From Smittium culicis (lineage: Eukaryota; Kickxellomycota; Harpellomycetes; Harpellales; Legeriomycetaceae): a stretch of DNA of 34,346 nt. The stretch spans positions 1 through 34,346 of the forward strand of contig LSSN01001957.1 in the NCBI GenBank assembly GCA_001970855.1. The letters run 5' to 3'. The translations under genes were made by a program, and so were the position numbers. Each line of letters opens with the position of its first letter. Position 1 is the first letter of the stretch. Positions 31,301 through 34,346 of this stretch are shown in pieces. The notes beneath the pieces are model-generated. The model made no database searches and had not been told where the DNA came from. It saw only the letters and a program-made list of their open reading frames with translations.

Positions 31301-34004
31301 CATATTCTGTTAGTTGGCCACTATTTAAGCCGAAAATTTTATGATCATACAAATCTTTATTGAATTTATTAATAACATGAAATTGATTTAATCTATCAAA
31401 GATGGATATTTTTGTATTTTTTCAAAAAAAATTTTTTTTTTTTAATTGCTACATTTCGAATTATTAGTGATTTCTCTTTAATAATGAAATATATTATTAA
31501 TGATATTTTTTTAATCTCAAATTTAGACTTTTTATTGCGATTAATTTCACTACCGGTTGTAAATTAAACAATTTAAATGGTTATTTATTTTGTCTTTTGA
31601 GCTAATATTATTTAATTTATTTATTTTTTGAGTACTATTGACAATATCACCTAATATAAATCGTAGAAAGCTTTATAATTAAAAAAAAAAAATTCAAAAT
31701 TAGTCGGATAGCTTATTTTTCTGAATTTAAACTAGCAATTTTAAGAATATTTAATCATATTTAATTAATTAGCATATAAATTACATCCTTTTATTTTTTT
31801 GGCTGTAAGAAAAATCAAAAAAAAAATTCAGAATTATTAATTAATCAGATAGCTCAAAAATATTGTGATCGTTTAAAATATTCACATTAAAAAGAAACAG
31901 ATGGTAAATAATAATTTAACATGTTTATTTATGAGATATTATAGGTATTTTGATGCATAAAGTATAATTAATATATATAAATCGAATAATATTATTCAAG
32001 ACAGATTTAACCATTTTATATATGCATTTATAATGATTGATAATATCTTCAGTATTTTTTTAAATTAATTTATGAAAAATATTAATAACTAAATTTTTTA
32101 TTCAAAAATATATAAAAAAAAGGTTTACAGAACCACAAATTGTATCAATCAGTCTAGTTATTTAATTAAATCAATCGTGAATAAAAAGATTAAATATGCT
32201 CATAAATAATGGTATAGCATAACAAATAATTTTGTAAAAGTTTAATATCTATAAAAAATTAAAAAATAGCTAATTAGCTATAGTCGACCGGAAAAAATTA
32301 AATTTCCAATTATGATTCGCATAGTTATAGTAATTTATTTTATGGAATTTTTAAAAAATTTTATTAATAATTCTATATATTAATCGTATTTAAATAAACA
32401 TTCAAAGAAGATAAAAGATACAATTTATGTTATACGTGAGGTTATTTTGATAAGCTGGGCATTTTCTATTAAATTTTTTCTTTGCAACAAACCATACCTG
32501 GGTTTTAAATTCAATTTGTATTATTATTAAATTTATTAAATATTTTAGCAAATAAAACTATCTAAACATTATTAAAAAACATCATCCCAAAGAAAAAAAT
32601 TCCTCTTTCCTTAAGAATATCCTATTTATTCCTTTCATATTATAAGCTCTATTTTCCAAAAATACAAAAAGAGAATTAATTTTGTTGGATAAAAATTAAA
32701 TATTTAATTTTATACGCAGTAGCTCATATTGTCTAAAAGTGCTTTATGAATTGATTTTTGGAATTTTCAAGGATTAAAATATTTTTTAAATGTCTATAAA
32801 AACTTGTTAATAATTCAATAATAATCTAATCAAGAATAAAAATTACGAAAGAGGTCAATTTTGTAGATTTTGAAAGCTACTTTATAAAATTTGAAGAATA
32901 TATCTCATAAATAATCAATATTTATGCACTAAATATTTGAAAAATACATCGTTAATTGTGGGGGAAAATATGATATCAATCTAAATAGAAGGGCACTCTT
33001 AATTCGATAGAAAAATAAATTCAAACTAATTACGAAAATCTATCGATAATAACAGAAAAAATTTCATTAAAACTTAAAAAGAAATAAAGTGAAAATGGTT
33101 TACTTTTAAATCAGGCTAATCTATCTCTGAAGACCAATTTTATAATAATAACATTTTGGAACAGCTAGTCAACTTTTTATAATTAAATATTTAGCTTAAT
33201 TTATTCATTATTAATCCCGACGAATAAATTCAAAATATTGACATCTTTTCTTCTTTACATTTTCTTCACTATCCCTTTTATAGAAATTTCGAGTATTTAG
33301 AATTTTATTGAAGGATAATCATATCTAAAGAACAATCAGTTCTGATTCTACAGGAGCAGATAATGGATATCTTAATCAATGAATTTTTTTGAAGATATAA
33401 TAAGATAAATATTTTAAGATGAAATACATCACATATAAGAAATATATCATATTCTTCGATAATAAGATGTGATTAAAATTCTATATAAAAATAAATTATA
33501 AACAGTTTTTTATAAATATTATAGCTAACTGTTTAGCCTTATTTTAAGCTATTTATTTATTTATAATTATATATTTTATATAAAAAAAAAAAATGTAAAA
33601 AAAAATGCACCTATTTTTTATCCAAAACCAAATATAATACTTAAATTTAAACCGTAGAAAAAAGTTAGATGCGCTCAAAGGATTATCAACGATATATTTT
33701 AGTAATATTTAGTAAGTGTAAAATTATTTAGTCTATGTAGAGCTGATTTATTTGAATATTCGAATTTATAATATGTAAATATTCATTATTATGTTTTTTT
33801 TTGTCGGGAATTAAATTCATTTATAAATATATCTGGATTCTCTCGAATTTTTAGAATTAATTAAAGTAGGAAGTCATGGCAATATGGCCATCAGAATCTT
33901 TTTTTTTATTTTCTCAGAGAGTTTATTAAATAGAATTTAAAAGTATTAAGATAACTATCAAAAGTTATTTAAAAAGTTAAAAAAATATTATAAAAATAAT
34001 TATT

Positions 34005-34049
34005 CAACTGAGCCCCCTCCGATACTTTAGCAGCTTCATATTCCTGGGT
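34005..34049 (-). repeat. Dispersed tail repeat, diverged copy
   Basis: On the minus strand this reads PRNMKLLKYRRGLS and then TGA. M-x-L-L-x-x-R-R-G-L/V-S/G-stop aligns with the family. Beyond the stop it carries the shared AT tail (ATAATATTTTTTTAACTTTT). Confidence 0.5.
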
Positions 34050-34257
34050 TTTGGTTAAGTGGGAATTATAATTCACTTAAACTTTAATGTAAAATTGTTT
34101 TAGGCAGCGGGTACCGTTCAAATTTTTGGTTGTTTTCAACTCAAAATTTTTGTAGGCTATTCTAGCTCGGAGCTGGCTCAAAAATCGATTATAATTCCCC
34201 TAATGAGTTTTCCAACTATCCCCAACCGGGCTTCATTGAAATTCGAAAGCATATTTT

Positions 34258-34346
34258 TTTTCGTCAGAGCGGATCGGCATCGGTATGAGCCGGCTGATCG
34301 TCAATGATCGGTGATTTCGCCGCCGGCTGCAGCTCAGAAGTATGTG
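34258..34346. other. Abrupt GC-rich tail, bacterial-looking
   Basis: From about 34262 the sequence becomes strongly GC-rich, in sharp contrast with everything before it. The plus-strand frame from 34267 reads ERIGIGMSRLIVNDR and then a stop. A second frame reads GDFAAGCSSEVC up to the window end. GIGMS resembles the G2 box of bacterial sensor histidine kinases, but the match is short and the frame breaks. A chimeric contig end or contamination is the simplest reading. Confidence 0.45.

Larger units (their letters stand above)
26142..34257. other. About 8 kb extremely AT-rich gene desert
   Basis: Apart from the MITE at 26530, the minisatellite at 28154 and the tail repeat at 34005, the stretch is made of A/T runs and scattered short frames with no protein-like composition. 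A GC-richer patch at about 27250-27320 shows no frame. The AT content is clearly higher than in the spacers further left. Confidence 0.55.

Noticed and set aside
10921..34049. Reading the tail repeat as a tRNA-derived SINE head (TGCCCAGTGGGTA looks like an A box)
   Set aside because: The A-box match is one base short and no consistent B box lies at the right distance. The shared reading frame with interchanged stop codons explains the conservation better. A Pol III origin is not fully excluded.

Overview
The window reads as nuclear DNA of a very AT-rich eukaryote, most likely a fungus and perhaps an early-diverging one. This rests on short GT-AG introns (about 50-130 nt) with CTAAC/ACTAA-like branch sites, serine- and asparagine-rich proteins, and an Rco1-type double PHD-finger protein, an RGS-domain protein and a TACC-like coiled-coil protein. 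The lineage is an inference. Genes fill only about a quarter of the window. The rest is AT-rich spacer loaded with short dispersed repeats and relics of mobile elements.

Left edge (1-3900): the window opens inside the C-terminus of a DIRS/Ngaro-like tyrosine recombinase relic, followed by a nested set of inverted repeats. A GC-richer, decayed island (about 1720-3880) follows, with at least one interrupted minus-strand reading frame. AT-rich spacer with one TTAA-ended MITE copy leads to the first gene.

Gene 1 (7221-10637, +) can be assembled from nine phase-consistent exons into an 896-residue protein with two PHD fingers in the Rco1/PHF12 arrangement. This is the subunit family that recruits the Rpd3S histone deacetylase to transcribed chromatin. 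An upstream candidate exon lies at 7062-7156. A spacer of about 8 kb (10638-18927) then carries many diverged copies of one roughly 195-bp MITE with TTAA-CCCTTTC ends, plus copies of a short GC-rich repeat that reads as a protein C-terminus ending in a stop codon.

Gene 2 (19543-20811, +) is a single-exon RGS-like protein whose RGS box is split by a long serine/asparagine-rich insert. Genes 3-5 lie on the minus strand: a terminal exon (22209-22376) that ends in the dispersed tail motif, a two-exon TACC-like coiled-coil gene (22710-24981, 728 residues), and a two-exon gene for a 130-residue basic, serine-rich protein (25084-25580). Upstream of these is an unrecognised, possibly broken spliced unit (25658-25928). 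The genes do not form one obvious pathway; chromatin, G-protein signalling and microtubule functions are neighbours here.

Right part (26142-34257): an extremely AT-rich gene desert with one MITE, a 37-bp minisatellite and a last copy of the tail repeat. The final ~90 bases switch abruptly to GC-rich, bacterial-looking sequence, which suggests a chimeric join, contamination or a very small foreign insert.
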